64,000 bases of DNA, from contig CAJNDT010002868.1 in assembly GCA_905221615.1 (NCBI GenBank), forward strand, positions 62,001 through 126,000. The letters run 5' to 3'. Of the stretch, positions 30,527-41,517 are shown piece after piece. Origin of the DNA: Symbiodinium sp. CCMP2592. Taxonomy: Eukaryota; Sar; Dinophyceae; Suessiales; Symbiodiniaceae. Each line of letters begins with the position of its first letter. The first letter of the stretch is position 1. The notes under the pieces are model-generated. The model saw only the letters and a program-made list of their open reading frames with translations, made no database searches and had not been told where the DNA came from. The position numbers and the translations under genes are program-made.

Positions 30527-33188
30527 TCACTTTGTGGCCTTGACAACGGCTTTGCCGTTTGCGAGCAACTCGTGGTGGGCCAACGTCTGCTTGGCGACAA
30601 ATGTCATGAACTTGTCGAAATTGTCTTTTGAAACAGGTTGCGAATCAGGCATCTCCTTCCAGGCCAGGATATGGCGGCATTCGCCGAGCATCTTCTGGCT
30701 CTCAACGTAGGCCTTCTTGAGCTTGTCATACACGTCCGACGACTCCTGAGGAAGCCTCAGTCAAGCATAATTTGGAAGATTGTCGCGAGCTTTATTAGTA
30801 ATAGGGCTAAACCCACAAACCTCAAAACACCGAAACCTAAAACCTCCAATACACCCCAAACAAAACCCTAAAACCCTTTTCTTGGAGGGATGCCTGGAGG
30901 GATACTTGGAGTGATGATGGATGATGGGTTGTGACGGCAGCGAAACGGCGGGATGATATGTGGAGTAGTTTCCTGGAGGGCTACTTTGAACGAGACCTGG
31001 GTAACTTCGATGAAGTGTTTCGAGAACTCAGCGACACTTGGAGGGCTACTTTGAGAGATACTTTTGAGTGAGGGGTTGTGATGTAGTTCTGACCAAGAAG
31101 ATAATAACATGCCTGGATTGTGCATGGCAATCAGCAAACAAGACCCCCTTTTGTCTATCCTACGACACGGGACAGTTCAGGATTCTTCCCTGCGGTGTTG
31201 TAAACATCAAACATCATGTTATACAAAAGATGTCGGGTAGCTTCTTCAAGAGCCTCATGGTCTCGCCACCCAAGCGGATCTGTGTGGCCACCGCCTTCTC
31301 CAAGAAGGCCGCCATGGGCTTCGGCAGCTTCTTGCCAGGCTCAACCACCAGGCCATCGGTACCCTTGTAGGGCATGCTCCAATCGAGCTTGTCGAACATT
31401 GCCTCCAGCATGTCCGCTTGCTGCTGGGTGCCCTTGGCCTGCTTCGTGTAGCCCAGGCTGCTCTCTTGTCCGGTTTCAACACCAGCTGTCATTTTGCGGA
31501 ATGAGTAGAAACACGTTCCGTCCTTGGACTTGAACTCGGTGACCTCTCCAGCCTCAATTGCTGCATTCATAGCCTCAGCTGCAGCAACAAACAACAGCAG
31601 CAACAGCGATCACAACAACAACCACAGTAGCAACGACCAGCACCAGCAGCACAGGGATAGTTTTTTTTTCAGGTGTTGCAGTTTTCAGGGCTGTTGTTGG
31701 TTCGGGGATAAAGAAAGAGTGGAATAACAAGGTTTAAGGGTTGTTTTCGTTTATTAAGGCTAGCATCATCGTTGCGGTGTTGTTATTATTGTTATGACGA
31801 CAAATGGAGCAGAAGCAGAATGCTTTCGGCTCGAGGTTGTTAAAGGATGTAAGGTTTAGGGCTCAGGTTTCTTTTGGGGAATAATACAGCTTTAGTACCT
31901 TTGTGGGTGTATTAGTAATGTAGCAGAAGCAGAATGCTTTCGGCTCGAGGTTGTTTAAGGATGTAAGGTTTAGGGCTCAGGTTTCTTTTCGCGAATAATA
32001 CAGTTCTAAAACTTAGTGGGTGTATTAGGAATGTAGCAGAAGCAGAGCGGTTTCGGCTCGAGGTTGTTAAAGGATGTAAGGTTTAGGGCTTAGGTTTCTT
32101 TTCGCGAATAATACAGCTTTAGTACCTTTGTGGGTGTATTAGTAATGTAGCAGAAGCAGAATGCTTTCGGCTCGAGGTTGTTTAAGGATGTAAGGTTTAG
32201 GGCTCAGGTTTCTTTTCGCGAATAATACAGTTCTAAAACTTAGTGGGTGTATTAGGAATGTAGCAGAAGCAGAGCGGTTTCGGCTCGAGGTTGTTAAAGG
32301 ATGTAAGGTTTAGGGCTTAGGTTTCTTTTCGCGAATAATACAGCTTTAGTACCTTTGTGGGTGTATTAGTAATGTAGCAGAAGCAGAGTGCTTTCGGCTC
32401 GAGGTTGTTTAAGGATATAAGGTTTAGGGCTCAGGTTTCTTTTCGCGAATAATACAGTTCTGAAACCTTAGTGGGTGTAATAGGAATGTAGCAGAAGCAG
32501 AGCGGTTTCGGCTCGAGGTTGTTTAAGGATGTAAGGTTTAGGGCTCAGGTTTCTTTTCGCGAATAATACAGTTCTAAAACCTTAGTGGGTGTAGTCCCCG
32601 AGTGTATTTTAACAAAAGAAAAAACATTGCTTTGTTGAGACATGGCACTGACTCCGAGTTTCCGAAGAAAAGTCCTCGCATGACGAGCTTGGTGTAGCTC
32701 TCCTTGCCATCGGTGCCGAACTTTTTCTCCCAAACTCGTTTCGCCTCGGTGAATAACGGCTGGTCGTCAATCAAGCTGTACCGCCCGGTCTTGGGGTTCC
32801 TCTTGAACAAGGTGTTGATAATCTCCGTGCGGAATTGGCGAGGGGATTCTTTCTGGTTGGCAGCATTATCATACAAGTCAACCACATATGGTGGTAAACT
32901 CCCTGCCAACCTCATCTTCGTGAATTTTTCCGCTTTCCCTTTGTCTCTCTTCGAGTCCGTGGATGAGCCCGCACCGTTGTCCTCTTCGGCCGACTGGTCG
33001 TCCCACATGTTGTCCTTGTCCATGGACGACTTCTTGATGCCCTCGACGGCATCCTTCAATGTCGTGGGCCCGGCACCGGGCTTCTTCTTGATGACTGGGC
33101 CACCACTCTTGCCGGGCTTGCTGTTCTTCTTGATGAAAATCTTCTTGCTCTTCTTCATAACAACAGCAGCCGAGGGTCGCTTCATCAT
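30527..33188 (-). CDS. Lys/Pro-rich N-tail family protein, three exons (copy B)
   Basis: Exon 1 is 33188-32649, exon 2 about 31573-31235, exon 3 about 30745-30527. One Lys codon is missing from the KKKSKK run relative to copy A. One exon 2 residue differs (Gly against Ala before LVVEPGK). Otherwise as copy A. Confidence 0.65.
31798..32599. repeat. Intronic tandem array, 227-bp two-unit pattern (copy B)
   Basis: Same array and same unit order as copy A at 16355-17155. Confidence 0.85.
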
Positions 33189-33329
33189 TGTTGTTGTGCA
33201 GCAGGAGAGGAGGAGCCGAACAAGGATGGGAGTCAATAAGAAGCCTGTCGCAACTCTCAAAAAGCTTCGATGGCAGGAGAAGGCGGCAAGTCATCCATTA
33301 TTGTCATCCATATACAATCATCACTGCAC

Positions 33330-33660
33330 AAACTTCGCTGAAACTCCGATTTGGCACACCGAACTTTACTCGAAACTTCTTCGAAACTTCGACCCCGTAC
33401 GACCACCGTATATCGAAGTTTGGTCGAAGTTTCGTCGAAACTTCGACTTACTAAGTCGAAGTTTAAGTCGAAGTTTTAGATAGGCTAAGTCGAAGTTTTG
33501 ATATATCAATAGTGTTACCTCTCGAGTAAGTGTGCAAAGATAAGTCGAAACTTCGACTTACACAACTTAAACTGCGACCAAACAGCGGCCAAACTTCGAC
33601 CAAACTGCGGCTTGTGCTAAGTCGAAGTTTCGACGAAACTTCGACCAAACTTCGATGTTT
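33330..33660. repeat. AAACTTCGAC/GTCGAAGTTT motif cluster (copy B)
   Basis: Same as copy A at 17890-18215, with both orientations present. Confidence 0.75.
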
Positions 33661-33921
33661 GGCTGGCTGATCATGATCGAAAACCAAAGCTCTCGAGCTG
33701 CGACATGTATGTTTCCGACCTCCTAAATGTCTGATCACTCAAGCAGACCCTCAATCGCACATAGCTATTTTGGGCTTCTGGTGGTTGTCGTCAGCCATCA
33801 AAACTCGGATGTGGTGCGACGACCGGTCACTGTTGAATCGTGATAAGCCGCCACCAAAATCATCCGATATCGTCCACAGCAGGAGGTTGCTGCCACCAGG
33901 GTTCATCCCCAGGTGCTCGTC

Positions 33922-36418
33922 TCACTTCCTCGGGTACTTTGCATCGAAGCATTTCCCTGCCTCGTGATGGGCTTCTTTGGCTTTCCCACGAGCTGCCGCC
34001 AGCAATGTGGGATCATTCTTTTGGTCGCCTTTCGGCTTGTGCACATCGAAGGCCTTTCTGTATGCACTTGTCACGGCCCGGTGTCGCAGCACAGATCGTG
34101 ATGGCTGCTCCACCCCATCATTCCTCTCGCCCTTGCCGTCCTTCTTCTCCTCGTCCTCGTATTCATCGTTGGCACGACCATCCTCCTCCAGGATGGGGTC
34201 ATCCTCGAAGCCATCGGCCTCCTCCTCGGGAGACTCCTCGCACCAGGACTCGTCCCACCACCACCACTCGTGGCTGCCATGGGAAGCCTGCTCATCGTTT
34301 GCCTGCTGATCATCCACAGCCTTGCACGAATTTTCTATGTTAAACAAGAATGGGGCTTCAGTCTATAATAATGTGGATGATGATGTAGGAAAAGACTAAG
34401 GGTTTAGGGGTTTAGGGGGTTATCTTTTTGGAGGTATGTCGTTGTTGTTGTTGTTGCCGAACATGCAAGAAAGTGCAAAACCCAATCAGGAATGCTGTTG
34501 CGGGTCCTAGAAATACAGATACAAGCTTCTGGGTTTTAGATATGAAGATAGTCGAGGTTGTGGCTTTTCATATTGTTTCTCAAATACTCAACTTGAGTAG
34601 TGGATTCCGCAGCAAAACAAACATGACTCTGAAACTCAGCTCAAAGAACCCCGCTGCTGTCCTCCGCGATCTGTCGCTGCTTCTTCATCGGCTGTTTTGG
34701 CTTGTTGCCCGCCAATGTCCCATCATCGAAAATAGTGCTCTTGCCCCTCTTCAGGATGCCAGCCGGCCTTTTTTTCGGTGCCTCCTTCGGCTCGTCGGGA
34801 TGCTTGCCTTTCTTGGCCTTCGTCGGCTTCTCGCTTGAACCCTTGGTTTCTTTTGCACTCGGCTTCTTCTTCACGGCTTGGTTGTAGGTCTTCCTCAAAG
34901 TAGCCTTCTCATCCTCATTGGCGGGCCTCGTCTTGCTTCGAATCCGTCGAAGCAAATCCTCCTCAGAGGCATCCATGAGCACAGGCTTCTTGTTCTTGGC
35001 CGCCGAAGCCGACGATGGAGTCGACTTCTTGGTCCCTGTTCGCTCGTTGGCCCCAGCCTTCTCCAAATAATATTTGCAAAAGAAGTAAGGCTTGTTGTAT
35101 TTGGCTCCGATGGACCATCGGTTTCTATTCTTATACACTCGAGGCACGAAAGCAAGAAAGGATACACCATCGTAGCATCCCTCGTGGTACTACCATGCAA
35201 CAACTCGCGACTTTGTATTCGCTCTTGGCATCTGTGCACTCTAGGAATTGTTTTTTTTGCAGGGATGACTCGAAGCTTTACCACGACGAAAAGGAGCACG
35301 AACAACCACAATAAAAAATCATCGTCATCATCATCGTCATCATCCTCTAGGGTCTTGTTCGGGTATTATTGTTATTTCCAGCTCGAAACCCACACCTGCT
35401 TGTCCACGGTGTTCTTCTTCATCTTCGCCTTCTTCTTCTCGGTCTTCTCGGCTGCCGGCTCCTCCTCAAAAATCTCCTGGATAGTTGGGCCTGCAGCAGT
35501 TGATGAGGCAGCTTCCGCCGAAGACGCCTCTCTCAGCACCCTGTGCTCGCTACCCCGCCCCTTAGTAGCACCACCAAAAATCCTGAGCCCTGGCACCACG
35601 AAGCCATCGGAGCTCGCATCATCGTCTGCATTCTTCTCGTCCTCGTCGTGCTCCTCAGAAGACGACCGAATCGGATGGGCACCCAAAATCTGGTCCAGCA
35701 TCTGCATCGGATTATCCGTCTCTGGCTCCTCGGTGGGGGGCGACTCGTCGGCCTGAGCAGCAACAGTAGTAGTAGTAGTACCACCAGCAGCCGCACTCGT
35801 TGTTTCGCCGCCGCTGCTGCCAAACGAATTCTGGGTGCTCATAGCCGGCACCACATCTTTCATCATAGCCAAGAGCTTGCCTCGTTTTTCGGGGATGGCT
35901 TATTCTTCAGTATACCAAACAAAAGTAAACGGTTGCAATAGGAATCCCGAAACGGAAAAGCGCCGATTAAAAGCCAAATCGCTGATGACTCTCATCTCGC
36001 TGTCGCTGAACCTGCGGTGGGCACGATCAAGAAGTCCACGGTCACATTTCAATGACCTCAAATGGGATAGGCCCATACGGATGTTCTCGGACACGGAATC
36101 GATGAGGGCGGAGTCCTCCAGCTTCGTAGCATTAATCGAACTTTTCGCATGGCAGGCCTCCAAAGCAAGCTTGACTTTCGATTTGTGCAAAATACCGTTG
36201 GTTGCTTTGGCAAGAATCCCACTGTACAATCGGTCCAATCGTACAATCCATGAAACTGGTACTGCCGACTTCCAGCTCACATTCACTGGTGGTGCCACCA
36301 ACTTGTGTAGGTGACGGGACTGCATCGAATCCATGTAGTCCTCGATCGGCTTCTGTATATCCTGAACTGTCAAGTCCGGGTTCGCACGAGCCCGCTTCGC
36401 AGCACTGCCACTCGCCAT
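33922..36418 (-). CDS. Multi-exon cargo gene of unknown function (copy B, complete start)
   Basis: Coding blocks are 36418 to ~35905, ~35880-35372, ~35147-34641 and ~34347-33922. Block 1 starts MASGSAAKRARANPD with a short basic motif, then a helical globular region (KLVAPPVNVSWKS, RLDRLYSGILAKA, IRMGLSHLRSL) and a basic end. Block 2 is disordered, rich in Ser, Thr and Glu. Block 3 starts with an aromatic patch (NRWSIGAKYNKPYFFCKYY) and is then Lys-rich. Block 4 is acidic with a WWWWDESW run and ends KCFDAKYPRK. All lie on one strand with 150-290 bp between blocks, which suits introns, but splice sites are not certain and blocks 3-4 could be a second gene. I recognise no family. Confidence 0.5.
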
Positions 36419-36912
36419 AACGATGCTATTATTATGTATTCAAAACCCTTGTTTGATTGCAAAACCCCCCGTACTAATGATAGGCACTGAAAGAATAAGC
36501 TCTGGATGTAGTGAGTTCATGCACTACTCGAATAATAAACCATAGAGGTTGCTCTATCACGGTTCCACATACATGCTCGCATCCTTCGCTGCGAAGAAAA
36601 CCTGGGCCCAATGAACATCACGAAGTGGCTTCTGTCTGTCTGTCGAAGCTCCCCAGGAATCTCTCAAAGTAGCAGCCACAATACGATTATCTTTTGAGGT
36701 AGCACTAGCCTTTCAAATATTTCTTTTTACTATCTCTGGAAGTACCACTCTCGATCTTTCTGAATGAACAGTGCTATTTCCATATGTTTTGTCTTTGTGT
36801 CTATGACATTTGGCTTTATCCTGATATCTCCAAAGGTAACACTTCTAACTCTCTTCTTTCTTCGTCACAACTCACGGTAACAATGCTTTGCAGCTCTGAT
36901 CATGCACGACAC
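36419..36912. other. Noncoding gap upstream of the four-block gene
   Basis: AT-rich with no convincing ORF. It may hold the promoter of the minus-strand gene that starts at 36418. Confidence 0.4.
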
Positions 36913-37287
36913 TCACTCCGGACGGGACCTTGTTTTCCTGGCTTCTCGCGAGGCTGCTAGAATCATCGTGTCGAGCTCGGACATGTCCAGCTCACCAATA
37001 ATAGGGCCCCCCTCGGGCAATATCGTCTTGTTGTCGTCGTCCTCAGCAGCAGCAGCAAAGGCGGTGTCCTCGTCCTGGCCAAAGCGAGTCCTGTTGTCGT
37101 CGTCGGATGATTCCTCCGTGTCGTCGGCCTCCTTCTCCTCGGCCCGCTTTTGTTTTTTAATAGGAGGTCCTCCATAGTCACGACCACCATCCAGAAAAAC
37201 ATATTCACCTCCATGGCCACCAGCATGGGCAGCTCCTCCAAGCCTTGGTCGAGAAAGGACGGCACCCCGCACAAAAGCATGATGCAT
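36913..37287 (-). CDS. Acidic protein or exon with a candidate nuclear localisation signal
   Basis: Open for 124 residues. It contains a Gly/His-rich start, PPIKKQKR (basic cluster, possible nuclear signal), a strongly acidic EESSDDDN stretch, and ends ASREARKTRSRPE. Codon use and composition resemble the other cargo exons. The Met start is uncertain, and it could be an exon of a longer gene. No family recognised. Confidence 0.4.
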   Translation of the reverse strand: MHHAFVRGAVLSRPRLGGAAHAGGHGGEYVFLDGGRDYGGPPIKKQKRAEEKEADDTEESSDDDNRTRFGQDEDTAFAAAAEDDDNKTILPEGGPIIGELDMSELDTMILAASREARKTRSRPE

Positions 37288-37299
37288 TTCTCAAAAGCT

Positions 37300-38215
37300 C
37301 ACTGAAAACCTCCCTCAGGGTTTTATCCCTCCGATATCTTCCAGTTTATCTCTCCAAGAAGCATCCCTCCAAGTATCCCTCAGAAGCTGATTGTCTCCGA
37401 TACCTTCTTATCTCTCCGAGCATCCCACACAGTATTGATACGAGTGTGTTTTATTGTTATCTCTCAAAGTATCCGTCGAAGTCCCAGGCAAGTACTTCCC
37501 GTCAGATTAGCTCTAGTACTACTAGTCTTGGGGATAATAATAATGAGGAAATCATATTGTCGTCCCTCCAAGTAGTATCCCTCCGAGCAGCTCTGATCTC
37601 TCAAAGTATCTCTCCAAGCACCCCTCGGAGTAGCTTTGAATATAAACACGATCTCTCAAATCTCTCAAAGTAGCCCTCATGTCTTCTTAATAAAGAATCT
37701 CTAAAGGCACCCTCATCAATGTATATATGCACATGAATACATGTTTCCGTAACATATATATATATATGTTACACATTATTGTAATACTACTAGGAGGCCC
37801 AGGGTCTCCTCGCAGACTGGGTTACTCTGAGGGGTGCTTGGAGAGATACTTTGAGAGAGGCTTTGAGATACATAGGTATATACACAAACACATATTATAC
37901 ACATATAAATATATACATGTATATACACACACATGCACATTGGCTTTTAATATAACAAGCGATCTCTCAAAGTACCCCTCATGTCTTCTTAAAGCATCTC
38001 TCAAAGCACCCTCAAAGTATCCCTCACAGGCCCAGCATCCCTCCTCGGAGTAAGACCCCTCACAGTACCCCTCATGTCTTCTTAAAGCATCTCCACAGGC
38101 ACCCTCAAAGTATCCCTCAAAGGCTCATTCAAAATGTCTCTCCAAGCATCCCTCGGAGTAGCTTTATTAAAAACGATCTCTCACAGTATCCCTGGAAAGA
38201 TCTCTCAAAGTATTC
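37300..38215. repeat. Dispersed TCTCTCAAAGTATCCCTC motif field with AT microsatellites
   Basis: Many copies of ctctcaaagtatccctc, ctccgagcatccctc and close variants lie about 20-60 bp apart. A (TA)n stretch lies near 37755 and TATATACA words near 37880-37930. No gene is seen. Confidence 0.75.
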
Positions 38216-38337
38216 TTATCTCTGCAACAAGTATAAAAATAAACAGCTTGCCGTCCAGATTCTTCGCCGCCGCGGGGGGTGGATAGGGTGGTGGCCTCGG
38301 GGGTTTTGTTGCCATGGTACTACCACTGCTACTGGTA

Positions 38338-38358
38338 CTACTGCTATTATTGCTTCTG

Positions 38359-38389
<31 letters not shown>

Positions 38390-38783
38390 AGCACTACTAC
38401 TACTACTAACAGTAGTAGTACTATTTGTTTGCAGCCCGGATTCGAGGGCAGCAGCGGCTGCTTCTTCCCTTCGGGAAGAAGCTTCGGCTGCGACTTCGCC
38501 GTTTTTGGCCTTGGGTGGGGGACTAGAAGAAGTAGTAGTAGGAGTAGTAGCAGTAGTAGTAGAAGTAGTAGTAATAGTAGTAGTAGTAGTAGTAGTAGTA
38601 GTAGCAGTAGTAGTAGTAGTAGTAGTAGTAGTACTAGTACTAGTAGTAATAGTTGGTAGTAGTAATGCTGCAACTACTACTACAACTACTACTAGTGCCA
38701 TCCGGATTCAATTCCTCAGCCGCTTTCGCCGGCGGAGCCGCTGGCTGTTGTGTCCTGCTGCTGCTGGTACTATACCGCACCCA

Positions 38784-38819
<36 letters not shown>

Positions 38820-38845
38820 GACGACTACTACTACTACTACCCAGC
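38338..38845. repeat. Inverted trinucleotide tracts (CTA)n and (TAG)n
   Basis: (CTA)n tracts are at ~38360-38407, ~38668-38692 and ~38784-38838; a long (AGT)n tract is at ~38525-38655. CTA and TAG tracts are complementary, so the stretch can form long hairpins. Between the tracts are short non-repetitive blocks that could be exons of the RRM gene (minus strand: SPPPKAKNGEVAAEASSRRE and QQPAAPPAKAAEELNPDG). Confidence 0.8.
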
Positions 38846-39616
38846 AAGCCGCCTCCACCATGGTGGCGGCGGTTGCTGTGGAGGCCGAGGGCGGCGAGGA
38901 GGAGGCACCACCACACCACGAGGCACTGCTGGCCTCCCACCACCAGGTAAAAAAACTTGGCTGCCAGAAGAAATGCTGCCACCACCACCACCATATAAAC
39001 ATGGGCCAGCAGCAGCAGCGGCAGGAGGTGCTCGAGGAGGAGGTGCTGCTGCTGGTTGTTTTGCCCCGATGCCCGCCGACATAGAAGGATGCCCTTGCCG
39101 GGCATTGGCCTGCGACACTGCAAGCGGGTGTCGGGAGCACATACGTACCCCATTTAAGGCTTGTATAGCGGCGAGGAGTGCCTCCTGAGACTTGAAGGAT
39201 AGGAATGCGGAACACATCTTATCCGGTCTGTATTGGCCGGTTCGCACCAGTTGCACTCGCACGCAGTCACGAAGCCCAAGCCGCTGCAGATTTTCGAAGA
39301 TACTGGAGGACGTCGTCAAAAAGTCCAGGTTTCTTACGTAGCATCGGAAACAGTCGAGGTTGGCCATGGAAGTGGCTACAAAGTCCTTTCTACTACTACT
39401 GTGCTGTTGCTGCTGCAGTTGGTGCTGCTTTTGCTGCTGCTGCTGTGTGCTGCTGTGTGGAACACTGTTTTTTCTGTGCTGTTGTTGTGCTGCCGCTCTG
39501 AAGCTGCTTGCTGCTGCAGTAGTGTGTTGTTGTGTGCCCCTACTTAAGCTGTCTGCTGTGGTGCTGCTTGCTGTGGACGGTGTTTGCTGCAGTGTGTTGT
39601 TGTTGTGTGTTGGCAC
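38837..39616 (-). CDS. RRM RNA-binding protein with Gln-rich N-terminus
   Basis: 259 residues in the open block. Residues ~1-80 are Gln/Ser/Thr-rich. Residues ~91-172 form one RRM: RNP2-like CYVRNL at 92-97, SIFENLQRLGL as helix 1, RNP1-like KMCSAFLSF at 133-141, SQEALLAAIQALNG as helix 2, and a final strand near PLAVSQA. Residues 180-259 are Ala/Gly/Pro-rich. The 3' side runs into trinucleotide tracts that may be introns, so the true C-terminus may lie further left. RRM proteins bind RNA and act in splicing or mRNA fate. It is cargo of the transposon. Confidence 0.7.
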   Translation of the reverse strand: MPTHNNNTLQQTPSTASSTTADSLSRGTQQHTTAAASSFRAAAQQQHRKNSVPHSSTQQQQQKQHQLQQQQHSSSRKDFVATSMANLDCFRCYVRNLDFLTTSSSIFENLQRLGLRDCVRVQLVRTGQYRPDKMCSAFLSFKSQEALLAAIQALNGVRMCSRHPLAVSQANARQGHPSMSAGIGAKQPAAAPPPRAPPAAAAAGPCLYGGGGGSISSGSQVFLPGGGRPAVPRGVVVPPPRRPRPPQQPPPPWWRRLAG

Positions 39617-39839
39617 TGTTGTTGCTGTTGTTGCTGGCTTCTTCTTCTTGCCCTAAGACAAAAGGCCTGAAGCCAGCAGACCTGCCGGGACTGGCTGCTT
39701 CCTCCGAACTACCATCTTCCAGATCCATACCGTATCCCTCCAAGTAGCAACTTCCTTTATTTGTGCTTCTCTTTCAGACTACAAACTCTCAAAGCATCCC
39801 CCTGCTTCTTGTTCCATCGGACTATAATAAGAAGCTCTC

Positions 39840-40345
39840 AGAGCATCCCTCGGATTCTGTTTCTTTTTCTTCGGGCCTGAGACATCTCTCAAAGTATCCC
39901 TCATCAAAGTTTGTTTCCTTCCGGCTATAAGCTCTCAAGGCATCCCTCAGTTTCTGTCTCTTTCTTCGGGCCTGAAACAACTCTCAGAGCATCCCTCGGA
40001 TTCTGTTTCTTTTTCTTCGGGCCTGAGACATCTCTCAAAGTATCCCTCATCAAAGTTTGTTTCCTTCCGGCTATAAGCTCTCAAGGCATCATCCCTCAGC
40101 TTCTGTCTCTTTCTTCGGGCCTGAAACAACTCTCAGAGCATCCCTCGGATTCTGTTTCTTTTTCTTCGGGCCTGAGACATCTCTCAAAGTATCCCTCATC
40201 AAAGTTTGTTTCCTTCCGGCTATAAGCTCTCAAGGCATCCCTCAGCTTCTGTCTCTTTCTTCGGGCCTGAAACAACTCTCAAAGTATCCCTCAAAGTCTG
40301 TCTGTTTCCTTCGGGCTAAAAGCTCTCAAGGTATTATCCCTCATT
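39840..40345. repeat. Tandem repeat, 146-bp unit, about three copies
   Basis: Units contain ctctcagagcatccctcgg, ttcttcgggcctgagacat, ctctcaaagtatccctcat and ttccttccggctataagc. Two successive units are offset by 146 bp; one has a 3-bp insertion. The units embed the same TCAAAGTATCCCTC motif found across this side of the transposon. Confidence 0.85.
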
Positions 40346-40421
40346 AACCCCTACTCTACAACTCCCGGCGCTTTGTTTTCTTCCTCCGGGCAGCAGCTGC
40401 TTTCGGATTTCCGGGGGGCCC

Positions 40422-40784
40422 TCACTTCTTACCCGGCTTCTTCATTTTGCCCTTCATCGCCTTCATCGCCTTCATCGCTTTCGTGGCCTTCATCGCCTTC
40501 ATCGCTTTCATGGCCTTCGTCGCCTTCATCGCTTTCATGGCCTTCATCGCCTTCATCGCTTTCATGACCTCGTCGTTCTTCGGCTCCTCCGAGCTTTTCT
40601 CCTCCTTCTTGTTGTTCTCCTCCTTCTCGTCGGTCACGGTGGTGGTCTTCGCCAAAGCTGGATCCCACTCCCAAATCTCGGAGATGGCATCCGTTGTATC
40701 GACGATCTTTTTCAATCTGTATTGGCCCCACACCTTTGTCCACTTTTTCACCCAAGTGGATGAAATCGTGTTGGACCTTTGCAT
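40422..40784 (-). CDS. KAM-repeat basic-tail protein or exon
   Basis: 120 residues. The first ~50 look folded and Trp-rich (WVKKWTKVWGQYRLKKI, AISEIWEWDP), followed by an acidic/Lys linker. Residues ~74-110 are repeats of MKAMKA/MKATKA, ending MKGKMKKPGKK. Lys-Ala-Met repeat tails are, from memory, frequent in Symbiodiniaceae proteins and resemble basic chromatin-protein tails. The start Met is plausible but an upstream exon is possible. It is the first gene inside the right end of the transposon. Confidence 0.55.
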   Translation of the reverse strand: MQRSNTISSTWVKKWTKVWGQYRLKKIVDTTDAISEIWEWDPALAKTTTVTDEKEENNKKEEKSSEEPKNDEVMKAMKAMKAMKAMKATKAMKAMKAMKATKAMKAMKAMKGKMKKPGKK

Positions 40785-40924
40785 GATGATGGCGGCAGAA
40801 AGTGGCGTCCTAGGAAGATGTCCTAGTGTGAGGCGATAACAGCAGCGGCAGTGTTGGCATTGTTTGTGGAGGGATACAAGAGGGCAGAGGGCTACTTAGA
40901 GGAGGGGACGTGCTGATGTTGTTG

Positions 40925-41080
40925 TCGTTATCTCTCCGAGCATCCCTCACAGTATTATTGATAATAAGCATCCCTCACAGTATTGATAACGAGTTATCTC
41001 TCCGAGCATCCTTGGTAGTATTGATGATGCTACGGGTGTGTTTTGTTGCTATTATCTCTCAAAGTATCCCTCGTCGAAGT
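40925..41080. repeat. Further ATCTCTCCGAGCATCCCTC motif copies
   Basis: Four to five copies of the dispersed motif, same orientation as at 37.3-38.2 kb, just inside the right subterminal region. Confidence 0.65.
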
Positions 41081-41123
41081 CCCAGCCAACAAAACTTCAA
41101 CTCAAAAACATCGGAAACTAGGC

Positions 41124-41517
41124 ACAGCAAACTTCCACCAAACTTCGGGTTCCCGGCACAACAAACTTCGACCAAACTTCGGGTTCCCGGCACAACAAAC
41201 TTCGACCAAACTTCGGTTTCCCGGCACAAACAACCGACGGAAACTTCGATCAAACTTCTGTTTACACCCCAGATCACAACCCGAAACTTCGACGCAGTTT
41301 CGTCGAAAGTTCGGGTTGCTGGGCCCCCACAAAACTAACTATATAGTTTGATTTTTGCCTATAATAGGCAAAAAACAAACTATATAGTTAGTTTTTGCCG
41401 CAAGATATATATCTTCTTTTTTTGGACTATAGTTAGTTTTCGTAGGTTGCGAAAACAAGCCACAAAACTAACTATATAGTTACCTCTTGTTTTTTCGTAG
41501 GTTGTGAAAATAATCTA
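41124..41517. repeat. Subterminal motif cluster, right end
   Basis: About 41124-41310 has AAACTTCGACCAAACTTCGG / GTTCCCGGCACAAC repeats (four units). About 41331-41490 has AACTAACTATATAGTT-type palindromes and two tcgtaggttg(c/t)gaaaa blocks, also present near the left end. It mirrors the left-end cluster. Confidence 0.75.

Larger units (their letters stand above)
20986..36327. repeat. 15.3 kb duplicated segment, copy B (start of contig B)
   Basis: This is the partner of 5546-20885. It is 2 bp longer overall, from a net of small indels (GA tract +2, a T run +1 near 30293, a T run +1 near 31670, one AAG codon missing near 33150, a T run +1 near 35250). Confidence 0.95.

Noticed and set aside
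38216..38701. Thr-rich 161-residue ORF and poly-Leu/poly-Ser/poly-Tyr frames
   Set aside because: Driven by triplet tracts; only the short non-repetitive blocks inside may be exons.
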